This document shows positions 12,701-23,149 of a stretch of DNA of 64,000 nt, one piece after another. The notes beneath the pieces were generated by a model. It was not told where the DNA came from. It saw only the letters and a program-made list of their open reading frames with translations, and did not search any database. The position numbers and the translations under genes are program-made. Position 1 is the first letter of the stretch; the number at the start of each line of letters is the position of its first letter. The DNA is from Paraspadella gotoi (Eukaryota; Chaetognatha), in contig CM119267.1 of the NCBI GenBank assembly GCA_051294375.1, forward strand, positions 25,121,783 to 25,185,782, given 5' to 3'.

Positions 12701-13589
12701 CAGGCTTCTTTGTTCGTAGTCATCGTTAAAACTTTCGTCACGAAGTGAAAGTTTCTCTTCGGCCGAAGATTTTTTCTTTTCGGTCGATTCTTCGACGTCG
12801 GAATTCTCGTGAGAAATTTTGAAATCTTCGTCGAAGGATGTAGCATTAGTTTCGCGCATCAGGATTTCGTCGACAGGTTTATCGTAGATCTCTTCAACGG
12901 ATGTATTTAGTTGGTGGGTGGGGCGATCGAACCCGACCGATGTTTCCTTTTCGTTTTCTTCGTACTCATTGCTTCCCTCGTTTTTTCCCTCGTCTTTCGC
13001 GAAGTCGGGAATCGAACGCGAGTCCTCCCTCTCCATTTGTTGTTCGTTCGCCGCGGTCTCGTCACGTTCGATCGAGTTGGTTGGATTAGGCTGAGAAAGA
13101 GTCAAAGAAGGTTTGGAGGTCGAAAGGGTCGATTTATTGGAGACATCAACTGATGAGACGGGAAAGGATTCAGGGAGTTCATCGATCCTCTTCGACGAAA
13201 CCGAATGACGCAGTATGAGCGGAGGCGAGGACCTTGTTTGCAGAAAAGGTCGGCGAGAAACTGCTGCGGCTAAACTGTTGAAGTGTTCGAGCAGAGGATC
13301 TCCATTGCAGCCAGAATCGTTCTCGTCAACGATGGCGCCGACCTCGTGGTGCCCGTTCATTGTCGGAGAATCGGAACCGTTTAACTTATCCACGGACAGA
13401 GGTGAAACTAAGATGGAAAACGAATAGCGTGTGATATTTGTCGCCTTTCTCGTCTTTACTTCGCTCCGTGATATCCCTACCTTGTCCCTCTTTCATCGCC
13501 GGAGTCACGATGATTCCGTTAAGTGCCGGAGCCGAGGCCTCCACAGCGCGACGCCCCTCAGCGACACTCGCTTCCGGCGACGTCGCCAT
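4475..13589 (-). CDS. NSD2: NSD-family H3K36 methyltransferase (PWWP-HMG-PHD-PWWP-AWS-SET)
   Basis: Nuclear SET-domain enzyme that in animals dimethylates histone H3 lysine 36. Fourteen exons: 13589-13481, 13407-11870, 11334-10316, 9944-9775, 9655-8674, 8605-8434, 8219-7881, 7803-7654, 7570-7376, 7280-7201, 6946-6781, 6675-6445, 5450-5268, 5152-4475; 6012 nt, about 2003 aa. Rough order: disordered Ser/Glu/Lys-rich N-terminus; PWWP1 (490-600, GQPWWPCLV); HMG box (745-795); PHD fingers (988-1330); PWWP2 (1345-1410, [11 protein letters not shown]); AWS (from 1485); SET (to about 1650, NHSCDPN at 1614-1620, ELTFNY); post-[15 protein letters not shown]-terminal PHD/C5HCH (1722-1800, CPNSFCGEH). 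The HMG box makes it most like vertebrate NSD2, but it may be the single ancestral NSD gene. The ATG at 13589 is the first in frame. Oddities are a 141-residue insertion inside PHD1 and one GC-AG intron. Family and domains are very secure. Confidence 0.93.
5466..5575. repeat. 25-bp minisatellite, first block (NSD-like intron)
   Basis: About 4.4 copies of a 25-bp unit (atgatatggaaagagaagac plus cagag) just upstream (minus sense) of the C-terminal PHD exon. A second block of the same unit lies at 6187-6413, on the other side of an unrelated 610-bp segment. Confidence 0.9.
5576..6186. other. GC-rich segment interrupting a minisatellite
   Basis: About 610 bp inside NSD-like intron 12 (5451-6444). 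It is bounded on both sides by blocks of the same 25-bp minisatellite. The right two thirds is markedly GC-rich and looks unlike the surrounding intron. No coding similarity, terminal inverted repeat or target duplication was recognised. Confidence 0.5.
6187..6413. repeat. 25-bp minisatellite, second block (NSD-like intron)
   Basis: About nine copies of the same 25-bp unit as at 5466-5575, with scattered substitutions (accatag for accagag, aaaaggatg for aaagagaag). It ends just before the donor-side end of the post-SET exon. Confidence 0.9.
9679..9720. repeat. (GA)n microsatellite at an NSD-like splice acceptor
   Basis: About 20 GA dinucleotides on the plus strand. On the coding strand this is (CT)n ending about 20 nt before the CAG acceptor of exon 5 (exon starts at 9655), so it supplies the polypyrimidine tract. 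Confidence 0.85.
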
Positions 13590-14490
13590 GGCGAGGAAGA
13601 TGGAGGCTTCGTGAATCAAATCGTGACAGGTTTATGCAAGCATAGCGTTTACAATTGGAAATACTTTTTTCAATGTTCACGGGGAGGAGATGGATTAAAT
13701 TTCTCAACCTTTTTTAAAAATTTACTGTTTTTTTAACGAAAAGAAAAACATTTTTTGTAGCGATTTATAATTATATTATCATCAACACGCGATGATCAGA
13801 CACGAAGACGACGCTTTTTTTGGCGAATGTATTTGATTGTAAAGAACGACCGATCGGAGAAAACTCGCCACTGTCACAAGATACATCAGGCAGCAAAAAG
13901 GACGAGAGGCTTCACACTCATTAATGGCATCGCTGTTTACATGCCTCAACTGGCTGTCAGGTGAAAACCCCTCTCTCTTTCGTCCGAAATTTGCTCACGC
14001 GAAAATGGAAATACTTTTCTCTCGATTTATGTTTTCTCGCCCATACTATCTATCCGCCTCTGAAACGAGACGTCGAACCATCAAAAAATTGAACAAGAGT
14101 CATTTAACAGTTCTTCTTTCTCACTTCAAACTTTCGTACCAACGTATATAATCATAAATAAAAGTGATAAAATATATAAAATCCAGTGCGAATGCAACAT
14201 TTTGTTCTTTTTTTCACAACCAATTTTGTTTTAATTTTTTTAATGCAGACTTCATCGTTAGCCACGGTAAAAAAAGTTACATCAAGGAGGAAAAAATGAA
14301 TGATTACTTGATTAGTATCATCACGTAAAGAGAATTAATTGTTACGAAAATTAGTAATCTCGGATAAAAATAATAAAAAGTTACGAAGCTCGAATTCGGG
14401 GTGCGATCAATGACTAAGGAGATGGGCGCAGAGAAGGAGGGAGGGGGGGGGTGGGGAATCGGTTTAATGGAAGAAAGAAGAAGAAATTCT
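13590..14490. other. Spacer between NSD-like start and RalBP1-like stop
   Basis: About 900 bp, AT-rich. It holds the NSD-like promoter/5' UTR and the RalBP1-like 3' UTR. No exon, RNA gene or recognisable repeat family was seen. A short G run occurs at about 14440-14450. Confidence 0.5.
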
Positions 14491-17400
14491 TCAAAGTTGA
14501 GTGACTTCGATCGGCGATGACGAACTCCCATCACCTTCCTCTTTCTCCTCCAGAGCTTCGGGCGTTGGCGGCTCTTCGACCGACGCCTTCTCGCCGGCAA
14601 CAGTCGTGGTGGTCGACGCCGGCATCGAAGACGCCGCCACCGGCATCAAGGGTCTCTCCCGCAGCAATTTTTCGTCGCGCCTTTGCTGCAGATGCATCAA
14701 GCGTTCCGTCCGCCACTGCATGAGTCGGATTTGAATCTTGTAGTTCATGCACTTTGAGCGCTCGTTCTCGATCTGCACGGTGATGTCGCGCTTTTCGCGG
14801 ACGAGAGTGTCCGTCTCCTTGAGGAGCGACTGTAGAAGTTGGAGAAGGTCTTCCTCGTCGAGCTCAGACTCGGAGCCGGAGCCGCCGCTGTAGTTGCTGT
14901 CGCCGTCACTGCCAGTCGCGCTGGTCGTCATGACGGCTGGAAGCGGGACCGGAGGCGGGGCCGTCGTCGAAGTTGGCAGCGCCTCGGTCGTCGTCGGCGG
15001 TTCGAAGGCGTCGTCCACGTCTTCGAATGATTGAGCGCGACGTAGGCGAATCTCCTCGATTTCTTCCCTGATATAAATATGATGATATAACTTAAGAACT
15101 ACATGTACTTAATCAATAACCAAGATAGTATGGTGAACTAAAATCCACCAACCGTTCATCAGCGGCCATTGGTGCCGGAGGCAAGTCATTCGCCTCCCAA
15201 CCCAAAGGTCCGGGGTTCTAGCCCGGTGGCCGCCTAGCAGTTAAGAGGGACGGGGCGCTTAACTCGCCTGTAACATGGTGTTACAGCCTGATCCGAAGCT
15301 CAGGGACTGCTTATATTGAACGGTTCTGTCACTAACACATAACAATTATCACTGTCTCTTCAATAGCCTATATAAACAAAAGCAACAAACACCATAATTC
15401 ACACCGACAACCACCGTTGAATTATTCGACCTACTTGAGCCTCTCCATCTCCATTTTCTCGGCCTCGATCTTTCTCCGCAACTCTTCCCCGATTTGATTC
15501 AACTCTTCAGTCTCGAGAACGAGTTTTTGCTCTTCCTCCAACAACGCCTCCACCAACGCCTTGAATCCTTCGTCGTGACCCATGTCCGAGTATTCTTCGT
15601 CAGCCTCAGCGATCTCCTCTTCCTCCTTCGCTACCTCTTCCTCTTCTATCCTCCACGATTCGTCGACCTTCTCTTCCTCCCCTTCTTCTTCTCCTCCTCC
15701 ACGGGCCGTGGGCGTCTTACTTCCTTCTCTTTCTTCTTCCTCGCCTTGATCTTTCGTCTCTTTCTCCGACCCTTTAATATTTCCCTTTCCCACTTCCTCC
15801 TCCTTCACTTCTTCCACCTTCTCCATCTTCTCTGATTCAGTCTTGCTCAATTCCTCCTCCTCCGCCGCCGCCGCCGCCGCCGCTGCGGCCTCCCGCTTCA
15901 TCTGCCGCAGCTTTCGCTTGAGGGTAGTGACGACGCGCTGGACTTCCCAAAGCTCTTCTTCTTTGCGCCTGAGGATAACGATTTGTAAAACTGTTTTGAA
16001 GTATAATTAAATATAATTAAAATGCAAACTTGTAAACTGCAAGTCGTTTAAATGAGATGTAATTTTTCAGAATTTTACGTAATTCACCCCTCCGGCGAAC
16101 CTGTCCTCGACACCGGCGAGCAGCTCCGCGTGGAGCTTGTCCAAGAAGGCCTGTCGCCTCTTGAGCTCCTCTTCGACGGAGGCGGGCGTCTCCAGTGAGG
16201 CGGCGGAGACGGCGCCGTCGTGAAGAGAGAGTTTTGAGGCGTCGTGACGCAGGGAAGAGGAGGAAGGGACGTACTTCTTGATGACGTCCTCGGCAAAAAA
16301 GAGACGCGAATGGGAAAAGAAGATGTTGAGCACACGGTGGCTGATCTTCATCGTTGGCGAGAGAACGATGGAGACGTTTTCGAGGCTCATCTTGTTAATC
16401 TGCCGGGTCAAGACTCACGTCAGCGCCACTCCCACTTTTTTTCTCTCTTTTTATTCTACCAATAGTTTGGAAAGAGAGATTGTACACCAACCTTCTCTCC
16501 TTCGATAACATGGACCATGTGAACGATGGTCCAGGCGAGGAGGAGACGATTCTGCGCCGGAAGCATCTCCACCAGTTGGAGGAATCGCTCCACGCGGCTC
16601 TTTTCGTCCGGAAGGCCGCAAGCCTCGTCGAATTTAGAATTTAACGCTGCGGAGACATAAAGAGAGTAAATTACGTAATTCAGATTATGAGAAATTATAA
16701 TTTCAATCCCGCACCTGGCGTTAATACTGGTTCGGGCAACTCCCTGAGGAACAGCTTGAGCAACCCGGCGACGATGTGGGGGTCGTAGTCGTGCAGATAC
16801 ACGGGTTTTCCGCGGTTGTAAGCGTCCTTTAACTTCTGCACTTTAGATTTGACGCCGGAGATTCTGTGTGGCGAAAAAAATACTAGTAGATAATCTTCTT
16901 AATGATTTTTGTTTTGCGAATTTTCAAACTATTTTTCAATCATCCTGACCAACTATTTATTAAATAGTATTTAACCCAAGAATAAAGCAGGTCGTCTCTC
17001 GTCTTTTAAGCTAGAAAACCAAGCACCGACCTGTAAATCCCCTGCTGCGTTAATCCTCTCTCTTCAACGTCGTCCACGCATTCTCGAAAAATTCTCGGTA
17101 GTGGGATTCCGTCGTCCAGTGCGCTGCGCTCGATGGCCACCTGGGACAAATTTCCTTATTATCAAGTTATGCACGAATTGCACATAAAATATATACATAA
17201 TTGCAAGTTCACAGACCTGAAGCGGAACGCCGAAAACGACGCGGTCCTCGGCGGCGTCCTCCGGCCCGCGCCGTATTCCGCCCCCGACGCCGGCCAAGTG
17301 TCCCTTTTTCTTCTTCTTCTTTTTCCTCTCTTCCTTCTCGAGTTTTTTGGAGACTTTTTCTTGCTTGATTGCCGACTTGTCCTTGTCCCTCTTTTTATCT

Positions 17401-17882
17401 TTCTCCTTTTCCTTGTCTCTCTCCTTGTCCTTCTCCTTGTCTTTGGCCAATTTGGTGGGGAATCGAAACGAGTGTTTGTTCTTCTTGAGTTTGGCCCCGG
17501 GAGATTTGAGGTCCTCCCCGTGCTGCTGTTGATGATGATGAGGCTGCTGGAGTTGATGGGGCGACGTCGACGTCGCCATCGTCGTTACGATCGTCGACGT
17601 CGGATCCGCGGATGAGGATGAAACGAGTTGAGTCTCTTCTCGATCGCTGTCTTCTTCTTCTTCGAAGAGGGCGTAGCCGCGATCCTGAATCAACAAAAAT
17701 ACATTTTAATAATAACATTTCTTAACATTAATACAAAATTAAATGAGTGGAACCTTGTCCCTTTTCTTCTTCCTCTTTTTCGATCGTCCATCGTCGTCGT
17801 CCCCGTCTCCATGGTGATGGTGAAGGTGAGGATGATAAATACCGGGAAAGTCTTTGTCCGCTTCGGGGCTTTCGAAATTCAT
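14491..17882 (-). CDS. RALBP1: RalBP1-like RhoGAP and Ral effector
   Basis: Ral-GTPase effector that stimulates GTP hydrolysis by Rac/Cdc42 and, in vertebrates, links Ral to endocytosis and mitosis. Eight exons: 17882-17754, 17684-17217, 17140-17031, 16863-16715, 16646-16492, 16399-16101, 15968-15435, 15067-14491; 2421 nt, 806 aa (human about 655). Residues 1-195 are His-rich, then Lys/Asp/Glu-rich with the family motif RGYALFEEEEDSD. The RhoGAP domain (about 196-375) has the arginine finger in GIYRISG (Arg236) and NKMSLENVSIVLSPT. Next comes LWEVQRVVTTLKRKLRQMKR, then a Glu-rich insertion (about 460-560), then the Ral-binding coiled coil (LVLETEELNQIGEELRRKIE, MERLKEEIEEIR) and a C-terminal helix (KIQIRLMQWRTERL). 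For exon 6 only the donor at 16100 keeps frame; one 13 bp further on does not. Its ATG lies 265 bp from the next gene's stop. Confidence 0.9.
15150..15325 (+). mobile_element. tRNA-derived SINE-like element with short terminal inverted repeats
   Basis: 176-bp unit in RalBP1-like intron 7. Its ends are exact 9-bp inverted repeats (aaccgttca / tgaacggtt). It has a good Pol III B-box-like motif (ggggttctagccc, about 15213-15225) and a weaker A-box-like motif (tggtgccggagg) upstream. The 3' part contains tccgaagctcagg, similar to gatccaaagctctgg seen in the other SINE-like families here. Confidence 0.55.
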
Positions 17883-18147
17883 GGCGGAGAGATGGAGAAG
17901 GAACTAGAGGCGAAGGGGGAGACGACGATCTTCGGCAAAGACTCGGTTCATTCCGCTAAGTAAATGGAAAAACCCATCGTTCGCTATCGAGGAAAAAGCG
18001 TCAAAATAAAATAATAAACGATTCAAATATTTTAATATCAAACTTCTGAAACTATACAGTTATAAAATCGGATGAAGAAATCAGAACGAACGCATGAAAA
18101 TAACAGAAATTCAATGGATTTTGACAAAATATTGGCTTATTTTCCCG
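17883..18147. other. Short spacer between RalBP1-like start and RCCD1-like stop
   Basis: 265 bp separating two same-strand genes. It must hold the RCCD1-like 3' UTR and the whole RalBP1-like promoter and 5' UTR. No obvious TATA box or AATAAA was seen in the coding sense. Confidence 0.5.
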
Positions 18148-20441
18148 TCAGTCAATCAAAAAGAAAGAATTCCACCAGCCCGCCCATATATCTTCCACTT
18201 TTTCCACTTCCACCCTGCCCGGCTTCCAGTCGCCCGTCGCCTCTGCCTGCCGACCCAATTGGCCCCAGTGGTTAGCGCCGCAGGAAAAGGCGGCGCCGGA
18301 TTGGCCGAGGAAAAGAGAGTGGCGCGACCCGGCGGCGACGCGACGGACGGGGAAGGGGAAAGGGAAGGGGAAAGGAAGAGTTTGAGATACGGGGTCGGAG
18401 TCGGCGAGGTCGGAAAAGTCGGGGTCGGCGAAAATGGAGATGGAGACCTTCGTCCCTTCGTCTATTCCTTTTGTTTCTACTTCACATTTTTCTCTCTTTT
18501 CTTCCTCATTGGCGACAAGTTTTGATTCTTCGAGGACCGTCGTCCGTTTTCCGGCGTCGAGTCCGGCCACACCGGCAGCGCCACTTGGCTCGAACGGACG
18601 TCCACACTGCCCACACTCGTTCCATCCCCACAAATAAACGTCGCCGTCGATCGTCAACGCCATCGAGTGCCATCCGCCGGCCGCCACCTTAAAAAAATTT
18701 TAATATTAAATAATATGTAATATCATAAACATCATGCACGCGAAAAATTGTTGGACAAGTAATGAAAAAAAAATCCAGATAATCAAATTAATCATTTATC
18801 ATTTTCATGCTTTACTAATGTCGTGTTTACTGCTAAGTTTAATTACTAAATGAATGAATAATTTTTATATTGTTGTACCAGTTTCATCACACTAAGTGAC
18901 GAAAAAAAAAGTAAAATCAAAAAACGAGCTTCTTTAATCGATGAGCAACAACGATTAAACGAATAGACTTCACCTGAGAAACGACCACGCCCTCCAAGGC
19001 CTCGAGCATCGCGGGGGTCGATGAAACTTGGAAAACGTCGGCCAGACCTAACTGGCGCCGACTGTTGGAGCCAAGGGCCAGGACTTCGCCTTTGGAGATG
19101 AGGGAGGAGAATGGGATGGGAATTATGAAATTATGAATTATAAAATGAGAGGGGAGAAGAGAGGAAGGCAAGTGATTTAAAATTTCCTTCTCTCCTTGAT
19201 TAAGTAATTTGCATTAACGCGCGTCACTTTATGAGGAGAAGGGGATTTAAATTGCGTCGATATTTACATTTCCGCTCATTTCCAAACGATGAACCAAACG
19301 TTTATTTCCAACGAAAACCCATCAACCATCACTAAACACCGAAAGCCCCCTTCCTCTTTTTTTTTTTAAGGACAGAAAACCCAGAGAAGCCATTTCTCTC
19401 CAGCGAATCCGAATACTAATTGAGAAAAGGACCTTGGCAAATGGCCATTCCCTCCCAATCACCAAATATCGATGGTCCACAAATTCCGCACCCCACCCAG
19501 CCCAGCTTTTCCCCCGCCCCCCACTCACCTCGATCGGTCAGAAAGAGGGCGTGGTTTTTTCCACAGGCGACTTGAGCGACGCCGAGTTGGACATCGACCG
19601 GAAGTAGAGTGGGCGAGACGGCGCCGAGGTCCATCATGGCCACGAACCCCCGTCCGTCTCTGCGGTCGTTAGATCTCCGTTTCTTTTCTCTTTTTCCGGC
19701 CGTTCGGTCTTTATCGCCGGATCCGGTTTTTCGCTCATTATCTGTGCCGGTCTTTGGCTCGCTTCTGTTTCCGTAATCGTCGAGCGTCGGATCATGATTG
19801 TCTTTTCGATTCGGTCTTTCCCTCTCGCGAAAAGAGTCGTCTATTTCAACGTTTTGAGTTTCTCTATTATTCCCGTTTTTCTCAATGACTTTCGTATTTG
19901 AGTCGGCGTCACTTTTGTCGTTTTGAGCGTCTTTTCCGGTCACGTCCTCGATTCGCGTCCAATTCGCGAAGAGTCTCTCGTCGTCGGTGACGTGAATCTC
20001 GAGACGTCGGACGACGTCGTCCGTCAGATAAGAAGGAAGTTTTATGCGCGGACGATGATCGAGAAAAAGCGAAGACGACGATGACGAAGAAAGGATTCTG
20101 AGGAAGACATCGTTATCTTCTCTTACGACGATGTAGACGCGTTGGAATCCCGCTGTCGCTGCCAAAACACAACCCGCGCCCCTCCGTTCCTTCTTAGCCT
20201 CATCCTCGTCCTCATCACAAGCCTGAACCCAAAAGTTCTCGGTTCGGTTCCCCGAAATCCTCAACAGGGTTTCCTGCTCGTCCGCGGCGCGCCGAATGGC
20301 CAGGAGGCAGGACGGCCAGCCAATAAGGACGCGGGGCGAGTCGGCAGTTTCGATGGTCGAGCGGACGATCGATTTCAGTTTCGAGGATGCGTCAGCTGCG
20401 TCGAAGTCGAATCCACAAAAGAGCAATCCTCGATCAGCCAT
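18148..20441 (-). CDS. RCCD1: RCCD1-like RCC1-repeat protein
   Basis: RCC1-type beta-propeller protein. Vertebrate RCCD1 partners the JmjC protein KDM8 and has been linked to H3K36 methylation and mitotic chromosome behaviour. Three exons: 20441-19529, 19089-18974, 18687-18148; 1569 nt, 522 aa (human about 376). The N-terminus LLFCGFDFDAAD matches the RCCD1 start (FGFCGFGQ). The middle (about 170-280) is Asp/Arg/Lys-rich and poorly conserved. RCC1 repeats fill about residues 285-522: VACGKNHALFLTDRGEVLAL, LGSNSRRQLG, VAAGGWHSMALTIDGDVYLW, WGWNECGQCG, VAAGSRHSLFL and GANHWGQLGR. The VAAGGWHS plus WGWNE pair is the RCCD1 signature. The ATG at 20441 is the first in frame; upstream there is only GTG. 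A Pro/Phe-rich stretch near residue 450 looks like slipped repeat. Confidence 0.87.
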
Positions 20442-21029
20442 TCGAAGCACGGGTTAACTCCTTGTGTTATGATTATCACTTATTCAATTTTTCAAGTTTT
20501 TTTCGACAAATCTTGTCGTTTTTTCTGTTTTTTTGGGGGGGCGGCGGCAGTTATGTGATTTAGGAATACGGCGAACGCAACTTTCGAATTATTGTTTGAT
20601 GTTTTATGTTTACAGATTTTCGGTGAGAGGAAAGAAGTTTGCATATGTAAGACTAAGAGTAACAAAAAAATGCTGGTGTGTGGTGCCTGTAAAAAAATAT
20701 TAAAATCAAGAAAAGATTGAAATTACCCGAAAAAGAAATACAATTTTTAATTTCACATTACAACAAAGCTCATCTATAAAGCAATGAAACCAGCAGTATC
20801 TAACCCCAACCAAAAGTAAGTTATCATATGGAAAACATTGAATCAATAAAGTTAATTATTATCATTGTATAGGTAATTAAGTTAATTATTGCACTCAACT
20901 TAACGAAGATCATATATTATATAATCTTGAATCTCAATTCGAAAACGACGACAAGTTGAAAGGGAAAAGTGTTAAGCCGGAACCGAGCCCGAAATATCTG
21001 CCGCGAATAAACATTTTCCAGAATAAGAC

Positions 21030-22190
21030 AATCTCACAAAAAGGAGGAAAAGGAAAGAGGCGCGATAACGAATTGGAACGCGGAAAGGAGGAAAAAGGAA
21101 GAGGAAAGGAGGAAAAAGGAAGAGGAAAGGAGATAAAGGAGAAAATGATACGAGGACGAGAGACAAAGGAGAAAAAAGAAGAAAAGAACGTAAGAAGAGA
21201 AAAGAAAGAAAAAGAAGAAAAAAGAGATTCGCTCGCCGGGTTTTTGGCCAATCACTAAGGGGGTGCGCACCGCGGACTGAATAAAAAAAATAAAAAGAAA
21301 CAAAAGGAAGAGAAAAAGTCCACCCCCTCCTCGATAAAAAAAAGGGAAAAAGAGAAACCCAGGGCGTCTACCGGTCGCGAGAAAGAAAGAGAAAAAAGTC
21401 TCAGATGTGGCCAGGCTGAAAACGGGGATCGTTAGCGTTGATGAAAACTAAAAAAGAAACGCATTTATCACGAGCGGGGACGAAGAGAGAAAGACAAAGA
21501 AAATGGAAAGTAATAAATATAGAGAAAACAATCAGAAAAAAATAAGCGAGAGAATACGTGGGCGGAAGAGCGGGGAAAATGAAAATGTGAAGATTGTACG
21601 ATAAATGTACAAAAAAGAAAAAAAATGGGAAAAAGAAAAAAAAGAATTCGCTGTAGATAATAACCAATTTGAATAAATGAAGAGGCCTTGAAATTGCCTG
21701 TGCTCCGGACCCGCAAACGAGATGGAGGGACTCGACAATGAAACAGAAAAAAGGGAGGTAGGGATGAGAAGAAAGAAAGGAAAATCATGAAGTAGTGAAC
21801 GGCAAAGCTTATCCATTTCCGGGACGAAAGAAACCCTGAAGCTCAACCTTCTTCTTTGTAAAGAGAAAAAGCAGAGGGGTAAAAGAGGCAAAGCGAAAAA
21901 AAAAGGGAAGAGATGTTTTTTCTCATTCTCTTTTCATGCCTTTCTCCTCTCGGGTTGGAGAAGGAAAAATGAAAAATTCGTAAGCGAATGTCGATGATCT
22001 TTCGCGCATCATCAGGGAGGAAAGAGGAAAGGAGGAAAAAAAGGAAGAGAGGAGAAAAAAAGGCAAAGGAGAGATTTAACTAGGGGACAGGTATAGGGGA
22101 GAAATCCTAAAAGAAACTGAAGTAAAAAATCACGAAGGTCAGGGAAAAAGGAGAAAGTTGCAGAGGTGGATAAAACTGATGAACGATTAA
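21030..22190 (+). repeat. 1.1-kb polypurine tract
   Basis: The plus strand is overwhelmingly A and G (units such as aaaggaggaaaaaggaagag), with only scattered pyrimidines. Predicted peptides here are low-complexity and not credible genes. Similar, shorter tracts occur at 29260-29740 (purine) and 46110-46670 (pyrimidine on the plus strand). Confidence 0.75.
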
Positions 22191-22540
22191 TTCATATGAA
22201 CACATTCTCAATATTTACCAAGTAACATCGCGAGCTACCTTTTTTCAGTTGCGCGGGGAGCAACTCTAAGTCACCTTGCGGTCGGTCTGTCTATTGGTCT
22301 GAGTATTGCGATGGGTATGTTTTAAATCCTTATAATTTAAATAATATTTCTTTATTTTAATCATACATAATCAAAAATATATCACGATATATTTACTATG
22401 TATATTATATAGTACAAATGCGGTAAGATAATCAGAAAGTATGAAGCATAGTTAAACAAATTACATTAATATTTTACAAATGGTCAACTATAATATATTA
22501 TACACATTAGTATAATCACATATCTTACAAAAAGCATACA

Positions 22541-22735
22541 TTATGGCAACAGCCGGGTTGCCTGAGATGCCCTTTGGGATCGGTCACCCTAGGACGGTCT
22601 CCCTTTACAAACGCAGAGGGAAGTCGTTAGGACTGTGGATGGAATACAATGCCTGGGATGGTGTGTTCCCCTTCTGAGCCAATGGTATTGGCTGAATGAT
22701 CGTGGACGTGAGACTGTGTGAATATACCGCCACAG
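22541..22735 (-). mobile_element. SINE-B copy 1 (internally deleted)
   Basis: Shares the ends and middle of the 43970-44226 copy but lacks about 75 bp internally: after ctttgggat it jumps to ggtcaccctaggacgg. In the minus sense it starts with the tRNA-like head and ends with a gene-distal hairpin (gcatc / gatgc type). Confidence 0.7.
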
Positions 22736-22921
22736 GATCCCCGGGTCAAGACATCACTCAGGTTCCTCAAGCCTGAGAGGTGTCTGACAAGACTTACCAT
22801 AGTGGGAGAAAGAGAGAGCGCGAGTTGTGGGGGCATAGGCGTTTGTCGTAGCGTACCCAAAGTCAGCAGGGTATAGGCATTTGTCGTAGCGTACCCTGCA
22901 TGTTCAATAGAAGGGCTCACC
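22736..22921. repeat. Spacer between SINE copies with an internal direct repeat
   Basis: Contains two near-identical copies of a 24-26 bp word (ataggcgtttgtcgtagcgt plus accc) at about 22833-22858 and 22872-22896. Their function is unknown. It separates two SINE-B copies in the same orientation. Confidence 0.6.
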
Positions 22922-23149
22922 ACCATTGGGATGGGGCATCACACTGTTGGCTTTGGAGGCTTCCGACCCTCAGTGACGCATCCAGTCACTGGCGCGGTTA
23001 CCCTAGGACGGTCTCGCTTTGCCAACGCAGAGGGAAGTCGTTAGGACTGTGGATGGAACACAACGCTTGGGATGGTGTGTTCCCCCTCTGAGCCAATGGT
23101 ATTGTCTAAATGATCGTGGACGTGAGACGATGTGAATATACCACCACAA
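22922..23149 (-). mobile_element. SINE-B copy 2
   Basis: Near-complete copy matching 43985-44226, from cattgggatggggcatc to gaatataccaccaca. In the minus sense it has an A-box-like motif (ttggctcagaggg; here the first G pair is changed) and a B-box-like motif (gttccatcc) about 35 nt downstream. Confidence 0.75.

Noticed and set aside
11970-12719. 249-codon plus-strand ORF opposite NSD-like exon 2
   Set aside because: It is the antisense shadow of a GC-rich, Ser/Glu/Lys-rich exon; composition mirrors the coding strand and no domain is visible.
13391-13393. NSD-like start at GTG in exon 2 (MDKLNG...)
   Set aside because: GTG is not a normal eukaryotic start; a short first exon with an ATG and proper splice sites exists just upstream.
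13386-13619. Upstream start for the NSD-like protein at 13619
   Set aside because: The codon there is TTG; the first in-frame ATG is 13589, and the 73-bp intron 13408-13480 joins it in frame to exon 2.
16088-16101. RalBP1-like exon 6 donor at GGG/GTGAAT (16087)
   Set aside because: It would shift the reading frame of the next exon; the CAG/GTTCGC donor at 16100 restores the RKEEELWEVQ frame.
17133-17615. 160-codon plus-strand ORF opposite RalBP1-like exons 2-3
   Set aside because: Leu-rich antisense shadow of the Lys/Asp/Glu-rich coding exon.
20934-21903. Overlapping Lys/Glu- or Phe/Ser-rich ORFs on both strands
   Set aside because: Products of a polypurine tract; no stop codons by composition, no domain.
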